This document shows, piece after piece, positions 26,787 to 36,221 of a stretch of 64,000 nucleotides of DNA. The first letter of the stretch is position 1; each line of letters starts with the position of its first letter. The stretch is from an uncultured bacterium (lineage in GTDB: Bacteria; Planctomycetota; UBA1135; GCA-002686595). The stretch spans positions 1-64,000 of the forward strand of contig CALBMX010000075.1 of the NCBI GenBank assembly GCA_937896235.1. Reading direction: 5' to 3'. The notes under the pieces were generated by a model. It searched no databases, was not told the DNA's origin, and saw only the letters and a program-made list of their open reading frames with translations. The position numbers and the translations under genes are program-made.

Positions 26787-29164
26787 TCTTTCGTTCCGAA
26801 AATCTTAGGGAGGTAGTCGAGTGCGGGTTTGTTCTGGGGCGTATAGCCCCGATCGGCGAGGCCGCCCGCTGAGGAGTAGCTGCTCCAATTCCACAAATAA
26901 ACCCCGGCAATGGCCTCTCCATGTTTTTCACGGCGACTTGTAATGGACTCGGCGAGGGCGTCAAAGAGAAAAGCTTGCGCAGTAGCAGAGGTCTCACCAC
27001 GCGACAAATGCGGCCGGAGCCATGCGCCCTCCGTTGAGGCGAATCCGACACCGGCGATTAGGAGTTTGCGACCCGCTCCCTCAGCGTATTTCAGGCGATT
27101 TTCAAACAGTGAGTTGAGTCGGACGATGAGGTCTCTTTTGATCGGTGCCTGACTGGCGGATTTATCGACTCCCAAGCTGTCAAAGACCTCGCATGCGAAC
27201 AGGTCGCTAGCATCCCCAAATTCCAACTTGCGTGCCTCCTCGGAAGTAGAGGGGACATAGGTTACAAGACCAGTAAACAGGCTCTTCGCCAAGGAGATCT
27301 GCTCGCGCCATCCGAGCTCCTTCATTTCCCCCATCGCTACCTGAACGGCGTCTCCATCCTCTTCGTGCGATTGGGTTGTATTGGAGAGGCCGGTCCCCAC
27401 ACAAAAGATGTCGCTAGAGATCAGCTCGGCAAGCAGGGCGTAGTGTGTTGTATAGGGAGCAAGGCCCGTGAAGAACTGCTCGATGCGCTCAGCATTTGTC
27501 AAGGAGAGGCTGGCCGTCACATTGCCCCATGGCTTGGAGAGCAAAAAGGGCTGCAACATGTTAGACATGTTGAGCGCTTTGCCGTCGGCAGCAGCGGATG
27601 CAAGCTCAAGGTCGGAGACGCTCGCCGCAACGCAGCTCGCGTGGAGTTCGCCTGGTCGTGTTGGCCCGCCAGCCTCTTGGTACGCATAGGTCCGCAAGGA
27701 AAAGCTATTAGCGCCAAGGTTCGAAAGTTCGACGAGGCTCTGGGCACAGGAGCGCGATCCGTATCCCGCCCCCTCTGGCCCGGGGACCAAAGACACGCCA
27801 GCGCGCCAGGTCACGCCCTCGAGAAGCCCTCTCCGATGCTCGCGACGATCTCGTAGCTCCCCTTCAAATGACACCAGGGAGGTAGCGAGCGCAGTCCGGT
27901 ATTCCGCCTCGAGCTCCTCGTTTGCGTAGCTATCGAGCTTGGCATCCCCTGTCCAAAGTGCCCGCATAAATACAGGCCCCCGCGTCTCGAGCAGGTGCCC
28001 GAACCAAAAGCCGCGAAGTGGGCCCACCAGGTGAGGGGACAGAAACCCATTCGATGTTCCCTCACGACAAATCTCGGCGAGGCTCGGTACGCATCCACTT
28101 GCGGTCAAATGGGCAACCCACTTGGAGAGATCGCGCCCCCACCAAGCATCCGCTCCATAGACACCTGCGCCCTCAGCTAGCCAGCTCACAATCGGGGGCC
28201 CGCTCAACTGGCGTGCTGTAGCCTCCGCGATCGCAGCGCCGCCATCGTCGGGAAGCCCCGGCGCCAAAAGGACATGAACGCGCCCGATCACCGGATTGAC
28301 CTGGGAGAGGTCCGCAACACCTAGGAGCTCCAACAGGTCGGCCACATGTCCGTGCACGGTGAGGCTCATGTTCCCAAGCACTGCAACGGGTGTCTCCTGG
28401 GAGATCCCCGACTCATCTGCCCAAGCTAAACTTCGCGAGCGGGCCAGGGAGCATTCGGCGAGATAAGCCTCGGCGCGCGCGACATCAAACTCCTTGGGCA
28501 TGCGAATATCGAACCCGCGGAGAGACAGCGAGAAGTCCGTCTTCAATCGCTTGCGCAGGGCGACTCGACGATCGATTAGATCCGCAGTCGCCAAACTTCC
28601 ATCGACGCCAAGGGGACCTTCGAATTCGGTCTCGCCAATCCGGAATGCAGCCAGTCCGGGAGTCCAAACCGGCTCCAGCGAGCTCATGTACAGAGCGAGA
28701 GACTCTTCACTGTTCGCATACCAAATCGTGAGCGGTAAGCCGGGTCGATCTGGATCTTCAAAGGTGGCTGCGAATCCGTCCTCCGAGAAGTCCCAAGAGC
28801 GCCCATAAAAGTCAAACCCGGACGCGGTCCACTCGACCCCTAGATGCTCGAAATAGGTCGAGATCTGCGCGCCTCCAGGAGCGGCTAGGCGCTCGGGAGT
28901 CGCGAGAACAATACGTGGGATGGCTGGTCCCTGAGGCTGAGCGCCCGGTGCCATGACCGTCATTTTGTATCCGTGAAAGCGCTCACGAGCGCCCCTAACA
29001 GCACGCTCGGTTAGAGCTCCCGATGGGTAGACCTGCACCTCTCGAGCGGCCAGGAAGTGATTGCGCAGCTCCCAAAGGTCCGAGTTCGAAGCCGTCGCCG
29101 CACTGCAAAATGCAATTGATAGAGGGACGCCAAGTACGCGTCGGATGATCGGGGCCAAATCCAT
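26783..29164 (-). CDS. Secreted protein: peptidase-MA-like region plus GH113-like domain, both apparently inactive
   Basis: 793 residues with a signal peptide (VLGVPLSIAFCSAATAS). The central region (about 295-400) has VSWLAEGAGVYG, the 'W-L-x-E-G-x-A-x-Y' landmark of gluzincin-like peptidase MA proteins, but the HExxH position reads AEATA. The last 340 residues follow the order of motifs I recall from GH113 glycosidases: GANSFSLRTYAYQ, HYALLAELISSD, LAKSLFTGLVTYV, then LWNWSSY and GYTPQNKPALDYL. The motif holding the acid/base Glu reads GTGL and the nucleophile motif reads AGVGF, so both Glu seem replaced by Gly. I infer a binding rather than catalytic protein. ATG 29164 is preferred over TTG 29170. 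Confidence 0.6.
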   Translation of the reverse strand: MDLAPIIRRVLGVPLSIAFCSAATASNSDLWELRNHFLAAREVQVYPSGALTERAVRGARERFHGYKMTVMAPGAQPQGPAIPRIVLATPERLAAPGGAQISTYFEHLGVEWTASGFDFYGRSWDFSEDGFAATFEDPDRPGLPLTIWYANSEESLALYMSSLEPVWTPGLAAFRIGETEFEGPLGVDGSLATADLIDRRVALRKRLKTDFSLSLRGFDIRMPKEFDVARAEAYLAECSLARSRSLAWADESGISQETPVAVLGNMSLTVHGHVADLLELLGVADLSQVNPVIGRVHVLLAPGLPDDGGAAIAEATARQLSGPPIVSWLAEGAGVYGADAWWGRDLSKWVAHLTASGCVPSLAEICREGTSNGFLSPHLVGPLRGFWFGHLLETRGPVFMRALWTGDAKLDSYANEELEAEYRTALATSLVSFEGELRDRREHRRGLLEGVTWRAGVSLVPGPEGAGYGSRSCAQSLVELSNLGANSFSLRTYAYQEAGGPTRPGELHASCVAASVSDLELASAAADGKALNMSNMLQPFLLSKPWGNVTASLSLTNAERIEQFFTGLAPYTTHYALLAELISSDIFCVGTGLSNTTQSHEEDGDAVQVAMGEMKELGWREQISLAKSLFTGLVTYVPSTSEEARKLEFGDASDLFACEVFDSLGVDKSASQAPIKRDLIVRLNSLFENRLKYAEGAGRKLLIAGVGFASTEGAWLRPHLSRGETSATAQAFLFDALAESITSRREKHGEAIAGVYLWNWSSYSSAGGLADRGYTPQNKPALDYLPKIFGTKE

Positions 29165-29322
29165 GGCCAAAGCTTACCCCGGCCAAGCCGGCAAACCCAT
29201 AGCACGTTAGGCACAGTTCTTTGGGAACCCCTCCCCTCAACCGTCCGTCCAAGGACCACTTCGAGGCAGCCCGGTGCTGCCTGCTGACCTTCCAAAGACT
29301 GTACTCCCCTCAAACATCCCCC

Positions 29323-31113
29323 ATGAAGCCTTCCACAAAGCTCCTCCTCTCCCTTGCGGCAACCGTAACTTTGGGTTCGCCTCTATTTGCTCAGCAAGTC
29401 CTATCGCCCGTTCAAATCGCTCTCGATGATGCCGAGATCGTCATCGTCGGAGAAGCCCCCTTCCTTTCAGGACAGGTCATCGTGCGATTCGTAGGTGGTG
29501 TTGACATGCAAGCCGCTGGCCAAATGCTAGACGGCGATCGCTACTTTGTCTCAGAAGAGCTCGTTCCCGCCCTCAACATGTTCCTCGTCCAAATCAACGA
29601 TGGGACCCGTGTGGCAAAGGCGATTACAGAGCTCAGCGAGCTTGAGGCGGTTCTGTATGCAAACCCAGATGGCCTGAACACTTCGCGCGACACCCTGCCG
29701 AACGATCCATCCTATGGGACACAGTGGGGCCACACCAAGATGCAGTCCGCCCAAGCATGGGACTTTGGAACTGGCAGCGGGGACTTCGTCATCTCGGTTG
29801 TTGATGGCGGATGCAAAATCGACCACGTAGACCTCGTCAGCAACATCTACAAGAACACCGCCGAAATCAACGGTACGCCAGGTTTTGACGACGATGGCAA
29901 CGGATACATCGACGACAAGAACGGATGGAACGCCTACAACAATAATGGGTCTATCCCCAATGACGGCCACGGTACCCACTGCAACGGAATCGCCGGCGCC
30001 GCTGGAAATAACAGCAAGGGTGTAGCGGGTGTCAACTGGAACACGACCTTGATGCCCGTCGCGGGTAGCTCGGGTTCGACCTCCACGGTGACCAAAGCGT
30101 ACAACTACGTCTACGCTCAGAAAAACCTTTGGATCAACACGGGTGGATCCAAAGGTGCAAACGTTGTTGTCACCAGCAACTCCTTCGGAATTGACAAAGG
30201 CAACTGCCAGACGACCTACAAGGCCTGGAACGACCTGTACAATTTGATGGGCACTGTCGGAATCCTCTCTTGCGGAGCGACGGCAAACGCAAACTGGAAT
30301 ATTGACCAGGTCAGTGACACGCCGACGGCTTGCGCAAGCAACTTCATGGTTGCGGTGACCAACACGACGCAAAGCGACGTCAAGAACTCTGGCGCAGCCT
30401 ATGGCTTGAACACCATCGACCTGGGGGCGCCTGGTACCAGTATCAACAGCACCTACTCCAACGGTGGCTATACCAACCTGACGGGAACATCCATGGCGAC
30501 CCCGCAAGTGGCCGGCGCGGTTGCTTTCCTGCACAGTATCGCCAGCGCCGAGCTAGTGACCCTCCGCAACTCGAATCCCTCACAGGCGGCCCTTGAGATC
30601 AAGGCCGTAATCTTGGCCAGCGTCGATCCCCTGACTAGCTTGGCCGGGAAAACGGTCTCTGGTGGCCGCCTCAATCTCTTCAAAGCCGCCCAAGCAGTCT
30701 CAACGTGGACGAACGGCGGCGGCGGTACAGGTGGTACTTTTGCCGCTTACGGCACGGGCCTCGGCGGTGCGAATATCGGAACCTTGGCTTCGACTTCAAC
30801 TCCGAACATCGGCACAACGATGGTCTTGAATGCCTCGAACTTCAACGGCCCAACCACCCTCCGCATGATCCTATCGACGAGCCAGGCATCGCTGTCCCAG
30901 TTCGGCGGTACGGTGCTCGTGAACTTCGGAGCCGCGGCGATCGACAAGCTCTTCGGCCCAACGGTTGGCGGCGCGGCTTCAACTTCGATTGCAATCCCAC
31001 TTCAGCCTGCAATCGTTGGTTTGACGGTGTATATGCAGTGCGGCGGCTCCGACCCGACGCAGAGCCAGAACATCGCTATGAGCCATGGCTTGGCTTGCAC
31101 GATCGGAATGTAA
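29323..31113 (+). CDS. Secreted subtilisin-like serine protease (S8) with C-terminal beta domain
   Basis: 596 residues. A signal peptide (KLLLSLAATVTLGSPLFAQ) and a propeptide-like region (25-120) are followed by an S8 catalytic domain. The triad is Asp161 (VVDGG), His216 (DGHGTHC) and Ser390 (GTSMATP), with oxyanion Asn286. A Gly linker (GGGGTGG) leads to a 100-residue beta domain of the type attached to planctomycete exported proteins. Acidic loops (DDDGNGYIDDKNG) may bind Ca2+. Start ATG 29323 follows five C residues. A terminator lies 23 bases after the stop. It is likely extracellular and degradative. Confidence 0.93.
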   Translation: MKPSTKLLLSLAATVTLGSPLFAQQVLSPVQIALDDAEIVIVGEAPFLSGQVIVRFVGGVDMQAAGQMLDGDRYFVSEELVPALNMFLVQINDGTRVAKAITELSELEAVLYANPDGLNTSRDTLPNDPSYGTQWGHTKMQSAQAWDFGTGSGDFVISVVDGGCKIDHVDLVSNIYKNTAEINGTPGFDDDGNGYIDDKNGWNAYNNNGSIPNDGHGTHCNGIAGAAGNNSKGVAGVNWNTTLMPVAGSSGSTSTVTKAYNYVYAQKNLWINTGGSKGANVVVTSNSFGIDKGNCQTTYKAWNDLYNLMGTVGILSCGATANANWNIDQVSDTPTACASNFMVAVTNTTQSDVKNSGAAYGLNTIDLGAPGTSINSTYSNGGYTNLTGTSMATPQVAGAVAFLHSIASAELVTLRNSNPSQAALEIKAVILASVDPLTSLAGKTVSGGRLNLFKAAQAVSTWTNGGGGTGGTFAAYGTGLGGANIGTLASTSTPNIGTTMVLNASNFNGPTTLRMILSTSQASLSQFGGTVLVNFGAAAIDKLFGPTVGGAASTSIAIPLQPAIVGLTVYMQCGGSDPTQSQNIAMSHGLACTIGM

Positions 31114-31136
31114 CCGCCTGAACTCAGGCTCCCACG

Positions 31137-31172
31137 GGACTCCCCCAGCAGCCACGGCTTCTGGGGGAGTCC
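31137..31172 (+). terminator. Terminator after the subtilisin gene
   Basis: A perfect 12-bp stem GGACTCCCCCAG (31137-31148) with CTGGGGGAGTCC (31161-31172) surrounds a 12-base spacer that can itself pair (AGCC with GGCT). Only a weak T-rich run (TTCAATT) follows, so it may be an imperfect intrinsic terminator or a 3'-stabilising hairpin. Confidence 0.8.
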
Positions 31173-31207
31173 TTCAATTCGGGGGCTTGTTCGCATAGAC
31201 TTTGACC

Positions 31208-31903
31208 ATGTCAGCCCCCCACTCTTCGGATTCCATTCGAAACTACTCCGATCGCCATTTGGACCCAGCTCAAGCTGCCGCCTATCGCGTCAAGTTTCAG
31301 CGCTCGTTCACACGCCGGTTGAGTACGGCCCGTGAAACGAAGTTGGTCGCTCGCGCTTATCAACTTGCGCTGGCAGAGGTCCTCCAGCCTGCGACGGTGC
31401 TCGACTACCCCTGTGGTGCGGGTCGCTTTGCCCCTCTGTTCGCAGCTGGAGCAGCTGGCTATATTGCCGGTGATCACTCCCCCCACATGATCGCCATCAC
31501 AAGCGAGGTACTCGCCAAGGCCGGCTTGTCCGACAAGCTGCGCTCGACAACGGAAGGCGATGCGCGCTCGATGAATCTCGAGGACGACGCCGTCGACCTC
31601 GCAGCTAGCATGCGACTCTTGCATCACTTTCCCGACCGTGAGGACAGGCTCTCCATCCTACGCGAGCTCAGACGTGTCTCAAAAGGACCGCTCGTGACAA
31701 GCTTCCTCGACGCCGACTCCATCAAGCAAAGAGCCCATGTGCGCCGCTGCAAGAGGGACGGAAAGGCGAGTCGGCGTGTCTTGGTGACTCCTGCGCAATT
31801 TGCTCAAGAGGCCTTGGAGGCCGGCTGGCAGGTCCGACAAACTTGGGGACTCTCAAGCCTGTTTTCCGGGCAGCGCGTGGCCTTACTTTTCCCAACGAAA
31901 TAG
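31208..31903 (+). CDS. SAM-dependent class I methyltransferase
   Basis: 231 residues. The SAM-binding motif I reads VLDYPCGAGRFAPL (near 60), followed by GDHSPHMIAI (motif II) and a LHHFPDREDRLSILREL region typical of the Methyltransf_11 class. The motif I glycine loop is DYPCGAG rather than DxGxG, as in some lipid or sugar methyltransferases. ATG 31208 is chosen over TTG 31202. It is followed after 3 bases by a WaaP-like gene, suggesting that the two act on the same envelope glycolipid. Confidence 0.85.
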   Translation: MSAPHSSDSIRNYSDRHLDPAQAAAYRVKFQRSFTRRLSTARETKLVARAYQLALAEVLQPATVLDYPCGAGRFAPLFAAGAAGYIAGDHSPHMIAITSEVLAKAGLSDKLRSTTEGDARSMNLEDDAVDLAASMRLLHHFPDREDRLSILRELRRVSKGPLVTSFLDADSIKQRAHVRRCKRDGKASRRVLVTPAQFAQEALEAGWQVRQTWGLSSLFSGQRVALLFPTK

Positions 31904-31906
31904 GCG

Positions 31907-32596
31907 ATGGCTCCACTCTTTTGGCAAAACGAGCTCTTCGAAGCTGCGTTTCGTGAGGCTGAGATCGACTCACTTGACGCCCTCTGTGATGAGGGCTTGC
32001 AGTTGTGCGGCGAAGTGATCACGACAGCTAAAACAAGGCGACTTGTTCGCATTCAGCTACCGTACAAGCTGCCGGGTGCGGACGGTGACGGACAGCTCAT
32101 CAACTACTACGTCAAGACGCAGGTCGTCCCCGCGTTTAGCCTCGCGCCTAAAAAATGGCTTAGCTATCTGCTGCGCGGAACACCGGTCGGTCGCGAGAGT
32201 GGCAGCTTGCGCAAACTTGCCGACATGAACGTCAAGGTGCCGCTTTTGGTCGCCGCTGGTGCAAGCGGAAGGTTCCCAGGAGAAATGAAGGCAGTGATTA
32301 TCACTCGCGCGCTTGAAACACACATGGATTTGGAGGCCTACCTCAGCAATGAATCCGACCCCGTCAAACGCAAAGTCACCGCCGAGTGCGCGCACGTCTT
32401 GGTGGACGCCCTCCACAACCGCGGGTTTGCACTAGGCGGTGCGCGCTATCGCAACTTCCTCGTCCCCAAGATCGGAACGGAGTCGATTTTTGAAGTCGCG
32501 CTCATCGACCAACCCGACTTTGCCCGCGCACCCCACAAACGCGCCCGCGACCAAAGGCTGATGAGCCAAGATCACGGGCGCTTTTTCTTGAGCTAA
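31907..32596 (+). CDS. WaaP/InaA-like lipopolysaccharide kinase family protein, degenerate active site
   Basis: 229 residues. Features of the Kdo/WaaP kinase family are visible: KVPLLVAAGASG, the hinge-like ITRALETHMDLEAYL, then a C-terminal block NRGFALGGARYRNFLV and VALIDQPDFARAP. Family members use an HRD-type catalytic loop before the 'N/H-F-L' element; here the aligned residues are Leu and Gly, so the catalytic Asp seems absent, while LIDQPD may keep the metal-binding Asp. It may be a pseudokinase or use other residues. It follows the methyltransferase by 3 bases. Confidence 0.6.
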   Translation: MAPLFWQNELFEAAFREAEIDSLDALCDEGLQLCGEVITTAKTRRLVRIQLPYKLPGADGDGQLINYYVKTQVVPAFSLAPKKWLSYLLRGTPVGRESGSLRKLADMNVKVPLLVAAGASGRFPGEMKAVIITRALETHMDLEAYLSNESDPVKRKVTAECAHVLVDALHNRGFALGGARYRNFLVPKIGTESIFEVALIDQPDFARAPHKRARDQRLMSQDHGRFFLS

Positions 32597-32633
32597 CCAA
32601 GAGGCGAACTCGAGGACTCAGGGGAGCTAGTCC

Positions 32634-34013
32634 TTACTTAGATTCCCTCTGCACACCTTGGGGGACATTCTCCGCTTTCTCCTTCGGAAGAGCCGCAGCG
32701 GGCTCAGGAGTGGGCACGAGAAGGTCGTGAGCCAGGGATGGCGAAGGTGTGACGATCACGTCGTTGTGCTCTTCCAGCTCGCTTGTGCGCTGAGCCAACA
32801 TAGCTGAGTAGAACTGGGCAACATCAAACTCGTGAGGGGCGTAGATCAACTCTAGGCCCATGAGCTGATGAAGAGCCATGAGGGCATCTTCGAGGCTTGC
32901 TCCATCCGCGGTCATCAGCTCGACCAGGTTGAGGCCGCTAAACGGCTCACGCTGATCGCGAAGCGCGTAGAGGGCAGAAAGTGCCGGACTCGGGCGAACG
33001 GCAACAGGTTGCTCTTCACCGCGGCGAACGGTAAGTCCATCCAAGTGAGTGCTGCCCCAGTAGTTCTTGGTGGTCACACCAAATACAGTCTCGGGGTGAA
33101 CCATGAAGTGAGTCTCACCGGCTTTCGTTAGGTCAAAGCGCTCGCGAGGAGCGTTGCTCGAGAGAGAGATGACAAAATTCAGTTCGGCTGGGTTTTGGGC
33201 CTCTTCCACAATCCTAAACTGCTCTTTCATGGGAAGACTGCGGACGCGCTCGAGCTCACTTTTGGTAAGTCCAAGAGATTCGAAGTTCCACGTCTTGTTG
33301 TCGTGCCAACGGATGAAGCGCATGCCGCTCGCCTCGATGGCCTGCCAAATCGCAGCGACGTCCATGTGGACTTCTCCGATCTGCATATAGCTATCGACGA
33401 ACTCAGCATCGACAAGGAGAGAAGCCTTGCGCCAGTCGGGGTTTGTTGGGTCCTCTTGAACCATGCGGTCGATGTGATCACGCGCTGCTTCAAGGCGTTC
33501 ACGAAGCGGCGCATTGCGCTCGATGACCCCGTTGATTGCCTCGGAGATCATGGCGAAGTGCGCGCGGCCTCCCGGCATGGTTACCGACATGAGGCCGTGC
33601 TCCGAGAGAAGCGGGCGCAGGGCTGTGAGCAGCTCGTCGAAGGATTTCCCCGAGGACGGGTTGCCGTTGACTTGGATCAAGTCAAAGCCAGCTTCCGGCG
33701 TTTCGAGACCGCTCAAGGAGTCAAAGTCGACCTGTTTAAAGGTGATGTTCTCGATGCCGCGAGAGGTGGCTTCAAGGCGCGCCTCTTCTAGAGCATTCGC
33801 GCTGCTATCGATGCCTAGGAAGTTGACATCGTGTTGGACATCGGCGCTTCGTAGTACGTCATTTCCGCGGCTGCAACCAACGTCAAGGACGTTGATCGAG
33901 CGAGGTAGGGTGCGGGATTTCTGACCGTAACTGAGCACCAGGCGCGCGTCAAAGCCGTCGCGTTGGTAGTTCGTTTCGGCAGCGTTGTTGAGGGCTTGGG
34001 TGTTCTGGTTCAT
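32634..34013 (-). CDS. Methyltransferase with C-terminal regulatory-type domain
   Basis: 459 residues. Motif I VLDVGCSRGNDV (near 42), acidic GIDSSANAL and post-I VDFDSL identify a class I SAM methyltransferase. The second half (about 270-430), with HPETVFGVT and SPALSALYAL, resembles the regulatory domain attached to a family of bacterial protein-lysine-type methyltransferases; substrate uncertain. ATG 34013 has GGGAG about 7 bases upstream. It is convergent with the WaaP-like gene, 37 bases away. A Pro/Glu-rich tail (TPEPAAALPKEKAE) closes the protein. Confidence 0.82.
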   Translation of the reverse strand: MNQNTQALNNAAETNYQRDGFDARLVLSYGQKSRTLPRSINVLDVGCSRGNDVLRSADVQHDVNFLGIDSSANALEEARLEATSRGIENITFKQVDFDSLSGLETPEAGFDLIQVNGNPSSGKSFDELLTALRPLLSEHGLMSVTMPGGRAHFAMISEAINGVIERNAPLRERLEAARDHIDRMVQEDPTNPDWRKASLLVDAEFVDSYMQIGEVHMDVAAIWQAIEASGMRFIRWHDNKTWNFESLGLTKSELERVRSLPMKEQFRIVEEAQNPAELNFVISLSSNAPRERFDLTKAGETHFMVHPETVFGVTTKNYWGSTHLDGLTVRRGEEQPVAVRPSPALSALYALRDQREPFSGLNLVELMTADGASLEDALMALHQLMGLELIYAPHEFDVAQFYSAMLAQRTSELEEHNDVIVTPSPSLAHDLLVPTPEPAAALPKEKAENVPQGVQRESK

Positions 34014-34201
34014 CGCAGGGCTCCCCGATGGGGATCGGGATTGGGAAAGGATGGCCCAACCGCAAAGGGTCAGGTGGGAATCTTCTCCACCTGTCTCGAC
34101 TAGACCCGGAAATCTCTTTAGCCCAGGAAAGATTTTCCTCTGCCGGGGACCGCAGGGGCCCAAGTTTGGGACCGAAGTCACCTCAAAGGGCCCCTAGCGT
34201 C

Positions 34202-36115
34202 CTATTTCACGCTTTGAAGCTCGAGAGCACGGGCGTAAGCGCCTCCCTTCTCCTGTAACCCGGCGTGGGTGCCGAGCTCGACTAGCCGGCCATTTTCCAA
34301 CACTGCGATGCGGTCCGCGTTTTGGATTGTCGAGAGGCGGTGGGCGATCACGATCACCGTACGGCCCGACATCAAGGTTTCGAGCGCCTCTTGGACCCCC
34401 CGCTCGGATTCCGTGTCGAGGGCGCTCGTCGCCTCGTCTAGAAGTAAGATCGGCGCTCCTTTAAGGAGGGCGCGCGCGATCGTGATGCGCTGGCGCTGGC
34501 CACCAGACAGTCGTGCGCCGGCGTCGGCGACGTTGGTGTCGTAACCCTCGGGGAGCCCTTGGATGAAGTCGTGAATCTGGGCCGCGCGACAGGCCTCAAA
34601 AAGCTCCTCATCCGTCGCATCCGACTTGCCATAGCGCAGGTTTTCCGCAATCGACGTGTGAAACAAGAACGGAGCCTGGTCCACCATCGAATATTGGCTC
34701 ATCCAGGTGTCGAGGCTTAGGTCTCGCAAATTGTGCCCGTCCACTTCGATCGCACCACTGCTGGGATCAAAGAAACGGCAGATGAGTCCCATCAAGGTGG
34801 ACTTACCACTCCCCGACGCCCCGACAATCGCCAAAGTCTCCCCGCACTTGACGGTGAGATCAAAATCGATGAGCGCAGAGACCTCTCCAGCCGGATAGCA
34901 AAAATTCACATTGCGAAAAGCGATGGACTCCTGAAAGCGCTCGAGCGTCGCAGGGACCTCCGACTCGATGACATCCGGAACTTCGTCAAGTAGCTCCTGT
35001 AGACGCTCGGAAGCGCCTACGGACTCCTCGATACGCGTAATGGCGCGTGTAAAGCGCTTGATATGGGAGTACGCCTGGGCGTTCGCAAGGAAGAAGAGCG
35101 TTAGTGAACCCAACGCATCTTTGCCGGAGAACCATCCGAGGAAGATCCCTCCTAATCCCACGATGACAAGTAATAGCCCCAGGCCCAGTTGGGTGGAGAA
35201 CGTCGTCCAGGCCAGTGTTTGCGACTTCGCCCGGACCATGCGCATGGAGTCCTTCAGGTAGTCTTCATTGAGGGTTTCATAGCGGCGAAGCTCCTCCTCT
35301 TCCGCGCGAAACGCCTTTACCGTCCGGATCCCAAGGAACATTTGGGAGAGCACTTGAACCGAGGCGCCCAAACTCGTGAGGCTCTTGTTCGAGCGCCTCC
35401 GGACTTTCTTGGAGAGGATGGTCACTGGGACCGCAAGCACCGGAAGCGAGACGATCATGATCACGGTAAGCTCCGGTTCGCAACCGAACGCTGTGATGAG
35501 ATAGCCAAGAGCGAGAAATCCGTTCTGTAATAGGTCGCGAAAAACCACGGTGACCGCCAATAGGGTCATTTGCATGTCTGCACTAATGCGCGACAGCAGG
35601 TCCCCAAGCTTCCTCTGGCCGTGATAGTGCAGCCCAAGCCCCATGAGGTGTTTCGTGATCCGCAAGCGCAGTCCGACGATCAAGCGCAGGGAGACAAAGT
35701 TCGAGTATTGGTTAAACGCGTACTGCAATCCGGAAGCGGCGACGGTTAAGAAAATCAGCGATACGAGTACCGCCGTCAGAACCGACAACCTCTGGTCCGC
35801 TAGCCATTCCGCGCCTGTCACTTGGTGAAACCACTCCCCAAGTCGGATGAAGAAGCCGTCAAAACTACCCTGTTTACCGACGCTGAAGGCTTGGCCCTTC
35901 TCCCCTGCCGCTTCAACCTTTTCCGCCTGGGTGAGGTCGGTAAAGAGCACCAGATTAAAGATCGGGGAGATCAAGACAATCACTGCAGCCGTTGCGGAGG
36001 CAGCCAAGGCCCCAAGCACTGTTGTTAAGACGATCACCGGAAAAATCGGGCGGGCGTGCGGCTCCAACAGACGGTAGGCCGAACGCAGAGACTGCTTGTC
36101 TTTCTTCTTACTCAT
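34202..36115 (-). CDS. MsbA-like ABC transporter (fused membrane and ATPase domains)
   Basis: 637 residues. Six-helix exporter domain (about 20-350) with SLRLIVGLRLRITKHLMGLGLHYH split across a coupling helix, then ATPase with Walker A GASGSGKST, signature LSGGQRQR, Walker B ILLLDEATSALD and H-loop VIAHRLST. Family members flip lipid A-core or related lipids across the inner membrane. An insert of about 35 residues in the first periplasmic loop (EKVEAAGEKGQAFSVG) is longer than in E. coli MsbA. The neighbours are glycosyltransferases of an LPS-type locus. Start ATG 36115 follows CCCCCT, no SD. Confidence 0.92.
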   Translation of the reverse strand: MSKKKDKQSLRSAYRLLEPHARPIFPVIVLTTVLGALAASATAAVIVLISPIFNLVLFTDLTQAEKVEAAGEKGQAFSVGKQGSFDGFFIRLGEWFHQVTGAEWLADQRLSVLTAVLVSLIFLTVAASGLQYAFNQYSNFVSLRLIVGLRLRITKHLMGLGLHYHGQRKLGDLLSRISADMQMTLLAVTVVFRDLLQNGFLALGYLITAFGCEPELTVIMIVSLPVLAVPVTILSKKVRRRSNKSLTSLGASVQVLSQMFLGIRTVKAFRAEEEELRRYETLNEDYLKDSMRMVRAKSQTLAWTTFSTQLGLGLLLVIVGLGGIFLGWFSGKDALGSLTLFFLANAQAYSHIKRFTRAITRIEESVGASERLQELLDEVPDVIESEVPATLERFQESIAFRNVNFCYPAGEVSALIDFDLTVKCGETLAIVGASGSGKSTLMGLICRFFDPSSGAIEVDGHNLRDLSLDTWMSQYSMVDQAPFLFHTSIAENLRYGKSDATDEELFEACRAAQIHDFIQGLPEGYDTNVADAGARLSGGQRQRITIARALLKGAPILLLDEATSALDTESERGVQEALETLMSGRTVIVIAHRLSTIQNADRIAVLENGRLVELGTHAGLQEKGGAYARALELQSVK

Positions 36116-36221
36116 AGGGGGCCCAGATTGGGGGGCAAGAGTCTAGCAATCCAACACCTCGAGGGCGGATCAACCGTTGTTTTCGATCTTCGATCGCCTA
36201 GGGGGGCCGAAAAGAAGCATT

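Noticed and set aside
29551..30534. Long antisense open frame (327 codons) within the subtilisin gene
   Set aside because: The plus-strand frame has the full catalytic triad and signal peptide; the antisense frame has no motif and is an effect of codon bias.
34014..34201. Inverted repeats CAGGTGG/CCACCTG and AGGGGCCC/GGGCCCCT between the methyltransferase and MsbA-like genes
   Set aside because: Short arms with long spacers and no T tract; not strong enough to call terminators.
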